NCBI GenBank assembly: GCA_934122115.1
Contig: CAKOVU010000004.1
Span: forward strand, 1-64,000
Direction of reading: 5' to 3'
Source of the DNA: UMGS1901 sp934122115
GTDB taxonomy: Bacteria > Bacillota > Clostridia > TANB77 > CAG-508
Length of the DNA: 64,000 nucleotides
Shown here piece by piece: positions 1 to 6,632 of the stretch. The notes beneath the pieces were generated by a model, which had not been told where the DNA came from, made no database searches, and worked only from the letters and a program-made list of their open reading frames with translations. Position 1 is the first letter of the stretch, and each line of letters starts with the position of its first letter. Made by a program: the position numbers and the translations under genes.

Positions 1-13
1 ATAAAAAAGAGAT

Positions 14-70
14 TTATATAATTGCCAATTAACGATAGGTTAAGGGAAAGATGGCAATTATATATTTTTT
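14..70 (+). terminator. Stem-loop with U-rich tail at the window edge
   Basis: A 12-bp stem (ATATAATTGCCA at about 16-27 pairing with TGGCAATTATAT at about 52-63) is followed by a T-rich run. It looks like an intrinsic terminator of a gene lying upstream of the window, though its AT-rich stem is weak. Confidence 0.4.
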
Positions 71-103
71 AGTAAAGAAATACATCAAAAATGATAAAAT
101 TCA

Positions 104-132
104 TTGACAATGAAAAGATGTATTGATAAAAT
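104..132 (+). promoter_or_regulatory. Sigma-A-type promoter for the first surface-protein operon
   Basis: TTGACA (104-109), a 17-bp spacer and TAAAAT (127-132) lie about 100 bp upstream of the small ORF at 233 and the pilin-like gene at 354. Confidence 0.6.
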
Positions 133-232
133 ATAGAAGAACTAATAGCAAAAAATAAAATAAAGCCATAGTATATTGAAAAAGGAATGTGAAAGATTTA
201 CTCTGATAAAGAATATGAGGGAGCAATGTATT

Positions 233-364
233 ATGGCAATATTTGAGAATAAAAATAAAGCTGTTAGTAAAAAGGTGAATAAAAAAGTAAAAACAGTAGA
301 AAATAAGACAAATGTAAAAAAGAAGGTAAGAAAAACAAAGGAGACAGATAAAAATGATAAATAA
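233..364 (+). CDS. Small, very basic Lys-rich protein (43 aa), unknown
   Basis: I do not recognise a family. The ATG at 233 follows a GAGGGA ribosome site by about 9 bases. An in-frame ATG at 176 has no such site. The product is 43 residues, about one third lysine, with valine and threonine between the lysines and no hydrophobic segment, so it is probably cytosolic and may bind nucleic acid. Its stop codon overlaps the start of the pilin-like gene at 354 by 11 bases, which suggests translational coupling. It is much shorter than, and not visibly like, the DGR accessory protein Avd. It could instead be a leader peptide. Confidence 0.45.
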   Translation: MAIFENKNKAVSKKVNKKVKTVENKTNVKKKVRKTKETDKNDK

Positions 365-1595
365 AAATTTATCAGGGTGTAAAAAAATAAGAAGAGAAAA
401 CGGAATTACGCTAATTGCGTTGGTTGTAACTATTGTGGTTTTAATAATACTTGCAACAGTAAGTATAAATGCAGTTTTAGGACAAAATGGAATAATAGGG
501 AAAGCAAAACAGGCGAAGGAGTCATATGAAAAGAGTGTGAAAGCAGAAGATACAGCAATGCAGGAACTTGCAAATGAAATGGCACAATATAATGAAGGAA
601 GTTCATCTGACGATGGAAAAGTTACATTACCAGATGGATGGAATGGAGACAAAGTAAATCCAGTAAAAAGTGAGGACAACATAGTTGTGCCAGTACCAAA
701 AGGATATACAGCATCAACAGTAACAGGAGAAAAGAGCGTATCAACAGGATTTGTAATAAAAGAAGGAAACGATGGAAGTAAGACAGAAGGAATAAATGAA
801 TTTGTATGGGTGCCAGTAAGTAATATATCAGATATATATGATGAAGCAAATAATGCAGGACAGTTGTGGGATTTTAGTGGAACAACATCTACCAAGAGAA
901 CATATCCAACAACGAAAAATGATGGATGTAGAGAGCCAGATGTAGTAACAAGTGGTTCTGATTATGATGCAGTTAGTACTAATCTGCAACAAGCAGGCTT
1001 ATCAAGTACAGCAACAGCAAGTACATTTAAGACACAATTACAAAATGAGTTTAATGAGATGATAAAAAGCGTAAAAACATATGGAGGATTTTATATAGGA
1101 AGATATGAAACAGGAAATCTAAGTCAAACAAAGGCTGTAGTACAAAAGAATAATACAGATATAGGAAGTCAAACATGGTATACAATGTACAAGATATGTA
1201 AAACAATAAAGGCAAATGATAATGTGGCAACAAGTATGTTGTGGGGATGTCAATGGGATGCAACATTAAGATGGATGCAAACAAGTACAAATTCAGAAGT
1301 GGCAAATTTTCCAACAAATTCAACAGGAAAGGGAAATTACAAAGGAACACAAGGAGATACAAATACACCAATACCAACAGGATCAAACAGTAGTTATTCA
1401 GCAAATAACATATATGATATGGCAGGAAATGTATTTGAATGGACAATGGAGGCCTTCTCTACGGGTGGTCGTGTTGATCGTGGGGGTAGTTACATCAGTA
1501 CAGCTTCGAGTTATCCAGCTAGCATTCGTTACGCCGACTATCCGACAAATAGTTATAGAAACTATGGTTGTAGGTCCACACTTTATGTAAAGTAA
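354..1595 (+). CDS. Pilin-like surface protein with FGE/C-type-lectin domain, candidate DGR target
   Basis: The 413-aa product has a prepilin-like N-terminus: basic residues, then Gly and a hydrophobic helix (GITLIALVVT, residues ~20-45), but Ala replaces the usual Glu5 of mature pilins. A short helix and a linker follow. From about residue 140 there is a domain of the formylglycine-generating-enzyme/SUMF1 family (motifs VWVPVS, GGFYIGRYE, NIYDMAGNVFEWT). This fold is the FGE type of C-type lectin found in DGR variable proteins such as Treponema TvpA. The last ~50 residues are rich in Ser, Tyr, Gly, Asn and Asp and end RSTLYVK. The protein is probably displayed on the surface as a ligand binder rather than an enzyme. 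The ATG at 354 has AAGGAGA about 9 bases upstream. Confidence 0.8.
   Translation: MINKNLSGCKKIRRENGITLIALVVTIVVLIILATVSINAVLGQNGIIGKAKQAKESYEKSVKAEDTAMQELANEMAQYNEGSSSDDGKVTLPDGWNGDKVNPVKSEDNIVVPVPKGYTASTVTGEKSVSTGFVIKEGNDGSKTEGINEFVWVPVSNISDIYDEANNAGQLWDFSGTTSTKRTYPTTKNDGCREPDVVTSGSDYDAVSTNLQQAGLSSTATASTFKTQLQNEFNEMIKSVKTYGGFYIGRYETGNLSQTKAVVQKNNTDIGSQTWYTMYKICKTIKANDNVATSMLWGCQWDATLRWMQTSTNSEVANFPTNSTGKGNYKGTQGDTNTPIPTGSNSSYSANNIYDMAGNVFEWTMEAFSTGGRVDRGGSYISTASSYPASIRYADYPTNSYRNYGCRSTLYVK
1451..1590 (+). other. Putative DGR variable region (VR1)
   Basis: By my count 64 of 140 bases are G or C (46%), against roughly 36% in a 100-base sample of the same gene. Codons here are mostly NNT or NNC (TTC, TCT, GGT, GAT, AGT, TAC, ATC, GCC, TAT), as expected if AAC/AAT codons of a template had been changed at their adenines. 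The stretch lies at the ligand-binding end of a C-type-lectin-fold domain. No template repeat is visible in the window. Confidence 0.55.
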
Positions 1596-1661
1596 CCCTG
1601 AGCGCTAATAGCGATAAAATGGATTGATAGTGTATTAAGAATAAAGAGGTATATGAACAGG

Positions 1662-1768
1662 TTCGCAGTAAGAGCGAATCGTAAGATACGCGAAAAATGG
1701 CAAAATTTTGAGGTTTCGCAAGCGAAGCTTGGTAAAACCAAAATTTTGCCTAGCGTGTTTTTTATTAT
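1662..1768 (+). terminator. Multi-hairpin terminator downstream of the first surface gene
   Basis: There is a hairpin TTCGC (1662-1666)/GCGAA (1674-1678). Then a perfect 12-bp stem (1699-1710 with 1739-1750) encloses a second TTCGC-AA-GCGAA hairpin (1715-1726), and a run of six T starts near 1758. It ends transcription from the left, but is longer and more structured than a simple terminator. Confidence 0.7.
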
Positions 1769-1783
1769 ATAATATAACAAACA

Positions 1784-1820
1784 CAACATATTGTCATGCA
1801 TGGCAATATGTTGTGGCTTT
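1784..1820 (-). terminator. Terminator of the MobV gene
   Basis: A perfect 10-bp stem CAACATATTG (1784-1793) / CAATATGTTG (1804-1813) lies just past the relaxase stop codon. In the minus-strand direction its outer arms are A/T-rich. Confidence 0.55.
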
Positions 1821-1822
1821 GT

Positions 1823-2773
1823 TTATCTATCAAAATGTAGTACAAAATTATCTACTAATCTCTTAAAGCTGTCTATTGGAAAGCTAAAAAGATTTCTGAC
1901 TACTTGAAAAGATTTTTCAATATAGTTTTTTAATTTATTATTTTCTTGTTTTAGTTGTTCGTTTTCTTGCTTTAAATTTATATTTTGTTTCTGTAGTTCT
2001 TCAAATTTTCCTATTGCTGTATATGATTTATTTAATTGAGTTTTTAATTTATTTGTATATTTAATTAATTCTTGATTTTGTTGTAATATTAAACTTGTAT
2101 TTTTAGTTTCAAGAGGCTGGATTTGATTGTTATTTAATTCATATTTTATATTTTCATAATTTGTTATTTGTTTCAAAGTTTCAATTGGTATATGAGTATT
2201 TTCTGTTGTGTTTCCACGTTGCAAATCAAAACCATGCGTAGTAATATATTTGTGGAAATTGTTTTGTAATTCTCGATAGCTATCTTTACCTTTCCAATAT
2301 TCACTACAGGCAATTTTTTCAATATCATTTCCGTTTTTATCTTTAGTATGAACAACAGGTACAAAAACTAAATGCAGGTGAGGTGTAGTTTCATCCATGT
2401 GGACTTTAGCAGAGAGTATATATTTTTCGCCTAGATTTTTATATTGTGCGACAAAATTATAGGCCGTTTGAAAATATCTTTTTGTTTCGTCTTCTCCAAT
2501 ATTTTCAAAAAATTCCTTATCAGATGTAATAATAAATTCACACACGACATTTGTTGTTTTTATAATTCTATCCTTTAATGAATTTTCTTTTTGTAATATC
2601 TTAAGTGCGTTTGAATATGTAGTATGACATTGCTTAATAGAATAATTTTTTAATGAAGCATTTTTATTAATATCTTGATTAGAATAGTTTGTATTTTTTC
2701 TTTCGTTATGTTTGTATAGTCCTGCCAAGTTATCTTTTTTATAATTGGCATTTCGAATAATTGCATAACTCAT
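1823..2773 (-). CDS. mobV: MobV-family plasmid mobilisation relaxase (Pre/Mob)
   Basis: This 316-aa protein is a relaxase that would nick an oriT and lead single-stranded DNA into a conjugative channel supplied by another element. The N-terminus (SYAIIRNANYKKDNLAGLYKH) and the metal-binding motif HMDETTPHLHLVFVPV (His-x-Asp-Glu...Pro-His-x-His, about residues 125-140) are typical of MobV. The C-terminal ~100 residues form a Leu/Asn/Gln-rich coiled coil, where longer family members carry dimerisation regions. At 316 aa it is at the short end of the family. It runs against its neighbours and no plasmid replication gene is present, so it is probably the remnant or core of an integrated mobilisable element. 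Confidence 0.88.
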   Translation of the reverse strand: MSYAIIRNANYKKDNLAGLYKHNERKNTNYSNQDINKNASLKNYSIKQCHTTYSNALKILQKENSLKDRIIKTTNVVCEFIITSDKEFFENIGEDETKRYFQTAYNFVAQYKNLGEKYILSAKVHMDETTPHLHLVFVPVVHTKDKNGNDIEKIACSEYWKGKDSYRELQNNFHKYITTHGFDLQRGNTTENTHIPIETLKQITNYENIKYELNNNQIQPLETKNTSLILQQNQELIKYTNKLKTQLNKSYTAIGKFEELQKQNINLKQENEQLKQENNKLKNYIEKSFQVVRNLFSFPIDSFKRLVDNFVLHFDR

Positions 2774-2800
2774 TTATATATATTTCCTTTTTTATAAGAT

Positions 2801-3014
2801 AGCCTTCGTAAGGCTTGCCCAAAATAAAATACCTCCTTGAATTTGCTTGCACGCTAGATATTCAATTTGTTTTGCTACGCTTTCGCACAGCAAGATCAAG
2901 TTAAATATCTGTAGCGTGATAGAAAAATGCTCGCAATATATGCTCGTATTTTTCTATGCGTGCGATTTTGCCAGCTTATGTAGCAGACTTTGTCTGCAAC
3001 AAACTGACAAAATC
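2801..3014. repeat. Hairpin-rich region upstream of mobV, candidate oriT
   Basis: The 429 bases between mobV and the gene at 3203 hold at least four stem-loops: AGCCTT/AGGCT-type (2801-2815); ACGCTAGATATT (2851-2862) with an imperfect partner at 2903-2916; a perfect 10-bp ATAGAAAAAT (2919-2928)/ATTTTTCTAT (2948-2957); and GATTTTG (2964-2970)/CAAAATC (3008-3014), which encloses GCAGAC-TTT-GTCTGC (2983-2997). The region is visibly richer in GC than its surroundings. MobV origins of transfer usually sit just upstream of the relaxase gene, so oriT is a reasonable inference. I do not see a clear match to the pMV158 nic consensus. Confidence 0.45.
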
Positions 3015-3202
3015 TATTAAAGTATGTGCCAATGTTGTATTTTTCATTTGTATTAATTTATATATTTTCTTTATAATTTATTTTATTTTTATTTAATCAA
3101 ATTTTTCCGAAAAATAGTAGTATTTTTTCTTATAAATGCTATAATAAAAGCAATTAGAGAATACTGATTATATATATAAAAGATAAAGGAGAGTAAATAG
3201 CA

Positions 3203-3478
3203 ATGGTATATGAATATGTGACATATCCTGATGAAACGTTAGTGACATTTTCAGATATTCGTAAAAAAGAAAATGGAGAAGAATATATCAGAGTTTGTTT
3301 TGAAAGACCTACTGAACATGGATTTGACACTGTAGTTTTTGAACTTCCAAGTTATAAAATAATTGAAAAAGATGGACAATATTCAGAAGATGAAATAGAC
3401 TTCTTTAGGCAAGTTGTGGAACATGGGGCAGGATATTTTTTCGAGACAGCACGTGAAGGGGGAATAGAAAGTACCTAA
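3203..3478 (+). CDS. Hypothetical protein (91 aa), partner of DUF4160 gene
   Basis: The function is unknown. The ATG at 3203 has a good AAAGGAG site about 10 bases upstream. The product is acidic, has no signal or membrane segment, and reads like a small soluble alpha/beta domain (YEYVTYPDETLV... FERPTEHGFD... VVEHGAGYF). I recall similar proteins encoded directly before DUF4160 proteins in Clostridia, and that is the arrangement here. The pair is often regarded as toxin-antitoxin-like, but no activity can be read from the sequence. It is intact, unlike its downstream partner. Confidence 0.6.
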   Translation: MVYEYVTYPDETLVTFSDIRKKENGEEYIRVCFERPTEHGFDTVVFELPSYKIIEKDGQYSEDEIDFFRQVVEHGAGYFFETAREGGIEST

Positions 3479-3748
3479 TTTATTCAAAATTAATGGTTAT
3501 ACTATATTTTTTTGTCTAATGAAATTTATGAACCAATTCACGTACATGTATCGAAAGGTAATCCGTGTGCTAATGCTACTAAAGTATGGCTAACTAAAGG
3601 CGGTGGCTGTTTTATTGCTAATAATAATGGTAGAATTCCTGAAACTGATTTAAGAAAAATATTAAGATTGATAAAAAACCATTATTTTTACATCGTTTCA
3701 AGATGGAAGGATTATTATGGAACAGACCAAATCAAATTTTACTGCTAA
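3471..3748 (+). pseudogene. Decayed DUF4160-family gene (lost start, -1 frameshift)
   Basis: The downstream part is a clear DUF4160 protein (SNEIYEPIHVHVSKGNP...ATKVWLTKGGGCFIANNN, ending IKFYC). The expected N-terminus (VPNLFKINGYTIFF) is encoded just before it but in another reading frame. The frames would join if the run of seven T at about 3507-3513 had lost or gained a base. The upstream part also lacks a start: GTA stands where a homologue would have ATG, just behind a GAAGGGGG ribosome site overlapping the end of the previous gene. A short form could begin at TTG 3512, but it would lack the first beta strand. I regard it as a pseudogene. Confidence 0.65.
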
Positions 3749-3873
3749 TCCTACTGCTTCTAACGGTTTCTAATTTATTTTAATTATTTTTACTTAAACA
3801 ACTAACTCAACAGGCAGGAGTTAAAGCATTGAAATATGTGGGTGTAGTCAGTTCAGCCAAACCAGCAAACGAA

Positions 3874-3930
3874 AAACGAACTCTTACATCTTTTAATTGA
3901 GAATGTAAGGGTTTGTTTATTTTTTGGGAT
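3874..3930 (+). terminator. Intrinsic terminator after the DUF4160 pair
   Basis: AAACGAACTCTTACAT (3874-3889) pairs with ATGTAAGGGTTTGTTT (3903-3918), and T-rich sequence follows. The stretch 3749-3873 before it contains a short open frame (ending EKRTLTSFN at the stop near 3900) that I cannot assign and that may be a gene remnant. Confidence 0.7.
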
Positions 3931-3963
3931 ATTGCATATAATGTAATATATAATAAAATAACA

Positions 3964-3992
3964 TTGACATACATTAAAACGTACGTTATAAT
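3964..3992 (+). promoter_or_regulatory. Promoter and palindromic operator of the yefM-yoeB operon
   Basis: TTGACA (3964-3969), a 17-bp spacer and TATAAT (3987-3992). The palindrome ACGTACGT (3979-3986) abuts the -10 box and is a likely site for antitoxin autorepression. Confidence 0.7.
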
Positions 3993-4012
3993 AAAAAAGA
4001 GGAGTGATAAAA

Positions 4013-4261
4013 ATGACTAATGTGAATATAACGAATTTTAGAAAAAATATTTATGATATGATAGAAACAACCATAGAATATAATGAACCACTTAATATTA
4101 CAACAAAAAAAGGAAATGCAGTAGTCTTATCTGAAGAAGATTATAATAGCTTAATTGAAACATTGTATATTACGTCAGTTCCAAATATGAAAGATGAAAT
4201 AATTAAAAGAGCTAATGATGAAAGCAGCGAATTTGTAGATGAAGATGAGGTGAAGTGGTGA
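4013..4261 (+). CDS. yefM: YefM/Phd-family antitoxin
   Basis: This 82-aa antitoxin should bind and neutralise the YoeB toxin encoded next to it and repress their shared promoter. The N-terminal Phd/YefM fold is visible (NITNFRKNIYDMIETTIEYNEPLNITTKKGNAVVLSEEDYNSLIET, residues ~5-50), followed by an acidic C-terminal tail (ESSEFVDEDEVKW), which usually wraps the toxin. The ATG at 4013 lies 9 bases after AGAGGAG. The GTG at 4004 touches that site and is unlikely. Its stop codon abuts the toxin start. Confidence 0.88.
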   Translation: MTNVNITNFRKNIYDMIETTIEYNEPLNITTKKGNAVVLSEEDYNSLIETLYITSVPNMKDEIIKRANDESSEFVDEDEVKW

Positions 4262-4528
4262 GTGTATAAAATTCAATATCATAAAAAAGCAGTAAGAGAG
4301 ATTGAAAAATTAAAAATGAATAAATTAGATATTAAGGCTAAAAAGTTAATAGATATAATTAGAGAAAATCCATATCAAAATCCACCACTTTATGAAAAAT
4401 TAGTAGGAGATTTAAAAGATTATTATTCAAGAAGAATCAATATACAACATAGATTAGTTTATCAGGTAATTGAAAAAGAAAATACTGTTCGAATTTTAAG
4501 TATGTGGACACACTATGAAAATATGTAA
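4262..4528 (+). CDS. yoeB: YoeB/Txe-family mRNA interferase toxin
   Basis: This 88-aa RelE-superfamily toxin should cleave mRNA at the ribosome A site when freed from YefM. The family pattern is visible: an N-terminal helix pair (HKKAVREIEKLK), NPYQNPPLYEKLVGDLKDYYSRRINIQHRLVYQV in the middle (carrying Glu and Arg positions of the active site), and a C-terminal WTHYENM that supplies the His-Tyr pair. It starts at GTG 4262 directly after the antitoxin stop, so translation is probably coupled. It appears full length. Confidence 0.9.
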   Translation: MYKIQYHKKAVREIEKLKMNKLDIKAKKLIDIIRENPYQNPPLYEKLVGDLKDYYSRRINIQHRLVYQVIEKENTVRILSMWTHYENM

Positions 4529-4581
4529 AAATTATAGAAGGATACAATATAATGAAATTTCGTTAGGCTGAGTCATCTGTA

Positions 4582-4610
4582 TTGACAGAAAATTAATTGA
4601 AGAGTAAAAT
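4582..4610 (+). promoter_or_regulatory. Promoter of the zinc-ribbon membrane protein gene
   Basis: TTGACA (4582-4587), 17-bp spacer, TAAAAT (4605-4610), about 40 bp before the ATG. Confidence 0.65.
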
Positions 4611-4651
4611 AAAGTCGAAAATAAAAACAAATGATAGGGGGAAAATAAACA

Positions 4652-6136
4652 ATGAAATGTAAAAAATGCGGTAATGAAATAGGCGAAAACGAACTATTTT
4701 GTAGCAAATGCGGAAAGAAAGTGAAAAAGGAAGGAAAAGCAGCAGATAACAAGCTAGTACTTGGAATTGTAATAGCTGGAGTGATTATAGCATGTGCAAT
4801 TATAATAGCAATAGTAGTAGCAACGAGGCAAAAAAACAACATGACTGGAGGAAAAATTGAACAGATAGGTGCTAATGGACAAGTAGTATCTAAAACATCT
4901 CAATTAAGCTTTTCTAATATGAAAACTGGAGATAAGGATTTAAAATTAAATGATGACCAATATGAAGTATTAAAATATTTTGATAATAATTACTTCTATG
5001 TGTACAATTGTGAAGATTTACAAAGATATCCTAAAGTTTACAATGGAGCGCAAATAAGAATAGACTGCTGGATAAAGAAAATATTAAAATCGACAGATGA
5101 TGAATTTATATGTTTAGGCGTTATTGGCGCTGGTGGTGAAGGCGTAAATTATGGAGAAATGTCGGATTTTGAAGAAAAAGATTTCTTTGCAGTAAAAGGA
5201 AAACAATTAGATGAAAGATTAATAGTTAATGATGAAATTGTTGTGTATGGAACGTACACAGGAGTTGAAACATTTGAAGTAGATGGAAAATCATACACGG
5301 TTCCAGTGATAGATTCTATATACAATTATAATGTTTATGATACTAGATTCGATTTGGCCACAATTACAAAAGTGGCAAAATATATATTTGGAAATGACAT
5401 AAAAATAACAGTTCCAGAGGATACTCAAGCATATGGATATGATGCATCTTCTCCAATGTACTTAATTTCACTTGATAACCAATCAAATGCAAACTTTAAA
5501 CAATTTTGTGCGATGAGAGAAGTTGGATATATAGGCTATACAAGTGGATATGGAGAGACAATAAACAAAAGCTTACAAATATCAGCAGATTTCCAACATT
5601 ACATAGTACAAACATTAGAACCTTCTATAAATCGTTTATACATAGATTATTATGATAAAGATTTCAAGAAGATATGGGGAAGAGAATTTGATTACAAAAC
5701 AGAAGAAGGCTTTTCTGGCGTATCATCAGATTATACAGCTAATCAACTTGCAATGGTATTAGATGGTGATTTATATCTATTGGATTTAGCTACTGGAAAT
5801 GACGAATTTGAGCCAGTATTAGTAGGGGAAAAAGTTGGATTAACAATGTTATCTGATAGAATGTTGCTAGTAGGAAATTCAAAGAAAGACACAATAATGT
5901 ATGTGGATTACAGTGGAAATATAATGGGAAAAATTAATATAGACACTGACATGGAAAAAATAAATGCTGTAGATACTCAAATAGTTAATAACAAAATGGT
6001 AGTTAGATTATATGGATATTTAGAAACACAATCACCTTACTATCCATATTGGGAATATAAATATTTAAACAAATATGTAGTATTAAATGATAAAGGTGAA
6101 GTAGAAATGTCTACAAAAGACACTGATAGCTTCTAA
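4652..6136 (+). CDS. Zinc-ribbon, single-pass membrane protein (494 aa), unknown function
   Basis: Residues 3-21 form a double CxxC zinc ribbon (CKKCGNEIGENELFCSKCG), followed by a basic stretch and one membrane helix at about 34-57, so the ribbon is cytosolic and about 430 residues are outside. The outer part has no motif I can name. Its second half reads like a beta-propeller-type repeat (DGDLYLLDLATG, MLLVGNSKKDTIMYVDYSGN). Many Clostridia encode zinc-ribbon-TM proteins of this kind with diverse extracellular domains, and the role here is unknown. It has its own promoter and a strong terminator, so it is a single-gene unit. Confidence 0.75.
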   Translation: MKCKKCGNEIGENELFCSKCGKKVKKEGKAADNKLVLGIVIAGVIIACAIIIAIVVATRQKNNMTGGKIEQIGANGQVVSKTSQLSFSNMKTGDKDLKLNDDQYEVLKYFDNNYFYVYNCEDLQRYPKVYNGAQIRIDCWIKKILKSTDDEFICLGVIGAGGEGVNYGEMSDFEEKDFFAVKGKQLDERLIVNDEIVVYGTYTGVETFEVDGKSYTVPVIDSIYNYNVYDTRFDLATITKVAKYIFGNDIKITVPEDTQAYGYDASSPMYLISLDNQSNANFKQFCAMREVGYIGYTSGYGETINKSLQISADFQHYIVQTLEPSINRLYIDYYDKDFKKIWGREFDYKTEEGFSGVSSDYTANQLAMVLDGDLYLLDLATGNDEFEPVLVGEKVGLTMLSDRMLLVGNSKKDTIMYVDYSGNIMGKINIDTDMEKINAVDTQIVNNKMVVRLYGYLETQSPYYPYWEYKYLNKYVVLNDKGEVEMSTKDTDSF

Positions 6137-6143
6137 ATAAAAA

Positions 6144-6178
6144 ATATCGTAAAGCTTAAAAACTTTACGATATTTTTA
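6144..6178 (+). terminator. Intrinsic terminator
   Basis: Perfect 11-bp stem ATATCGTAAAG (6144-6154) / CTTTACGATAT (6163-6173) followed by TTTT. Confidence 0.85.
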
Positions 6179-6187
6179 TGTTAATAA

Positions 6188-6310
6188 TTAGCAACATCCG
6201 CAATTATTGTTTCCTCCACAACAGCAGCATATTACTATTAATATAATGAAAATCCAAATGCAGTTATTTCCACCAAAACCACATCCACCACAACATCTGT
6301 TTTCTGGCAT
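6188..6310 (-). CDS. Tiny Cys/Gly-rich membrane protein (40 aa)
   Basis: The start codon at 6310 follows a strong GGGAGGTGA ribosome site, which argues that this very short gene is real. The product has a Cys/Gly cluster (RCCGGCGFGG), one hydrophobic helix (IWIFIILIVI, residues ~18-27), then CCCCGG, Asn residues and a final CGCC, for 10 Cys in 40 residues. The layout (Gly-rich turn plus one TM) resembles YjcZ-type small proteins of sporulating Firmicutes, but the cysteines are unusual. Metal binding or disulphide linking at a membrane or spore surface is speculation. It pairs with the similar gene at 6356-6466. Confidence 0.65.
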   Translation of the reverse strand: MPENRCCGGCGFGGNNCIWIFIILIVICCCCGGNNNCGCC

Positions 6311-6355
6311 ACGAATCACCTCCCGCGAAAAAGAATAAAAGTTATTTAATATGAA

Positions 6356-6466
6356 CTAACAACATGGTTTATTACAACATGTATTTCCACATCCACAGCA
6401 GAATAATAGAAGGAATAGTATTATAAACCATAATAACTCACTATTGTTACCGCAACAATTTCCCAT
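6356..6466 (-). CDS. Tiny Cys-rich membrane protein (36 aa), paralogue of the neighbour
   Basis: It starts at 6466 behind a strong AGGAGGTAG ribosome site. The product begins MGNCCGNNSE, has one hydrophobic helix (LLWFIILFLLLF, residues ~11-22) and ends CCGCGNTCCNKPCC, with 9 Cys in 36 residues. The order Cys-cluster, TM, Cys-cluster matches the gene at 6188-6310, which lies 45 bp downstream on the same strand, so they are probably co-transcribed paralogues. I know no function for the family. Confidence 0.65.
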   Translation of the reverse strand: MGNCCGNNSELLWFIILFLLLFCCGCGNTCCNKPCC

Positions 6467-6632
6467 GTAAGCTACCTCCTTATAAAGATTTTATAATATA
6501 TATTATTAAATTAATTTATAAGTGTTACAGAATTGAAAATGTAATTTTAAATAAAAAGACTGTACAAAAAAATACAATTAATGATATAATTCATTATGAA
6601 AAATAGACAAAAGACAGAAAGGAATCTAAGAG

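Noticed and set aside
101..895. A 264-codon open frame on the minus strand across the first surface gene
   Set aside because: It is the complement of the repetitive pilin-like gene, has no ribosome site, and its product is low-complexity. The + strand gene has conserved domains.
3749..3900. Short frame ending SSAKPANEKRTLTSFN as a real gene
   Set aside because: It has no start codon with a ribosome site and ends inside the terminator stem. It may be a remnant, but I cannot assign it.
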